Positions 63,918 through 64,000 of a stretch of 64,000 nt of DNA are shown here, piece after piece. Location of the stretch: contig NZ_CP095550.1 of NCBI RefSeq assembly GCF_023078335.1, positions 4,942,001 through 5,006,000 of the forward strand, in the 5' to 3' direction. A program made the translations under genes and the position numbers. Position 1 is the stretch's first letter; every line of letters begins with the position of its first letter. The notes under the pieces are model-generated. The model was not told the DNA's origin and made no database searches. It saw only the letters and a list, made by a program, of their open reading frames with translations. Origin of the DNA: Metabacillus endolithicus (GTDB taxonomy: Bacteria; Bacillota; Bacilli; Bacillales; Bacillaceae).

Positions 63918-64000
63918 AGTAGGGTTATTATTAATCTCACATAGCTATCAACTTGTTACTGGATTAAGAGAATTGCTGCATCAAGTTCAACCAGATGTTT
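63910..64000 (+). CDS. dhaM: PTS-dependent dihydroxyacetone kinase phosphotransferase DhaM (3' end outside window)
   Basis: Only 30 residues are present: MSKVGLLLISHSYQLVTGLR. The LISHS segment is the start of an EIIA-mannose-type domain, with His near residue 11 as the expected phosphorylation site. It receives phosphate from HPr and passes it to DhaL-ADP. Position after dhaL supports the call. Confidence 0.85.
   Translation, partial: MSKVGLLLISHSYQLVTGLRELLHQVQPDV

Noticed and set aside
1..64000. Mobile elements, prophage, CRISPR array, tRNA or rRNA genes
   Set aside because: Looked for transposase or integrase genes, regular short repeats, and tRNA/rRNA signatures; none was seen.

Overview
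The window is 64 kb of AT-rich DNA from a spore-forming member of the Bacillaceae. It carries an alpha/beta-type small acid-soluble spore protein, a GerA-type germinant receptor operon, strong AGGAGG ribosome binding sites with many GTG/TTG starts, and a B. megaterium-style anaerobic cobalamin operon (cbiW, cbiH60 and histidine-rich cbiX). The genus cannot be fixed from sequence alone. No rRNA, tRNA, CRISPR array, insertion sequence or prophage was seen.

Layout. 1-5353: histidine utilization genes hutH (5' end cut off), hutU, hutI, hutG. 5400-6582: universal stress protein plus long ribosome-hibernation factor behind an FNR-like box. 6583-10600: a TAXI-type TRAP transporter (binding lipoprotein, DUF1850 protein, fused permease) behind a palindromic promoter. 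10682-15900: glutathionyl-hydroquinone reductase, acetyltransferase, SASP, two MFS transporters and small proteins. 16021-16710: two complete cobalamin riboswitches in series, each followed by an intrinsic terminator. 16745-38235: an unbroken run of 23 genes for adenosylcobalamin synthesis, covering the corrin ring, cobalt insertion, adenosylation, the aminopropanol arm, lower ligand synthesis (BluB, CobT), nucleotide loop assembly and salvage (CbiZ). 38245-41126: the cobalt ECF transporter cbiMNQO behind a leader that resembles a shrunken cobalamin riboswitch. 41103-48900: a small membrane protein, an M48 peptidase fused to ankyrin repeats, a chemoreceptor and a germinant receptor operon with a putative sigma-G promoter. 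49006-59900: a mixed region (DUF3219, luciferase-like monooxygenase, acyltransferase, Nudix, a second OFA-type MFS, FrnE-like DsbA, SWIM-SNF2 helicase, esterase, Dabb protein). 60096-end: a sigma-54 activator with an HPr-like N-terminus, a clear -24/-12 promoter and dhaK-dhaL-dhaM (cut off) for PTS-driven dihydroxyacetone phosphorylation.

How it works together. The cobalamin block and the cobalt importer form one physiological unit, with at least two and probably three cobalamin-sensing leaders. From uroporphyrinogen III the only step with no candidate here is precorrin-2 dehydrogenase. The dha block pairs a regulator that looks able to sense PTS phosphorylation with a kinase that draws phosphate from the PTS.

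Caution. About 21 single-base-type frameshifts break 17 otherwise intact, conserved genes, many in homopolymers. I treat these as probable indel errors in the assembly and annotate each gene across its break. They should not be read as a wave of pseudogenes.
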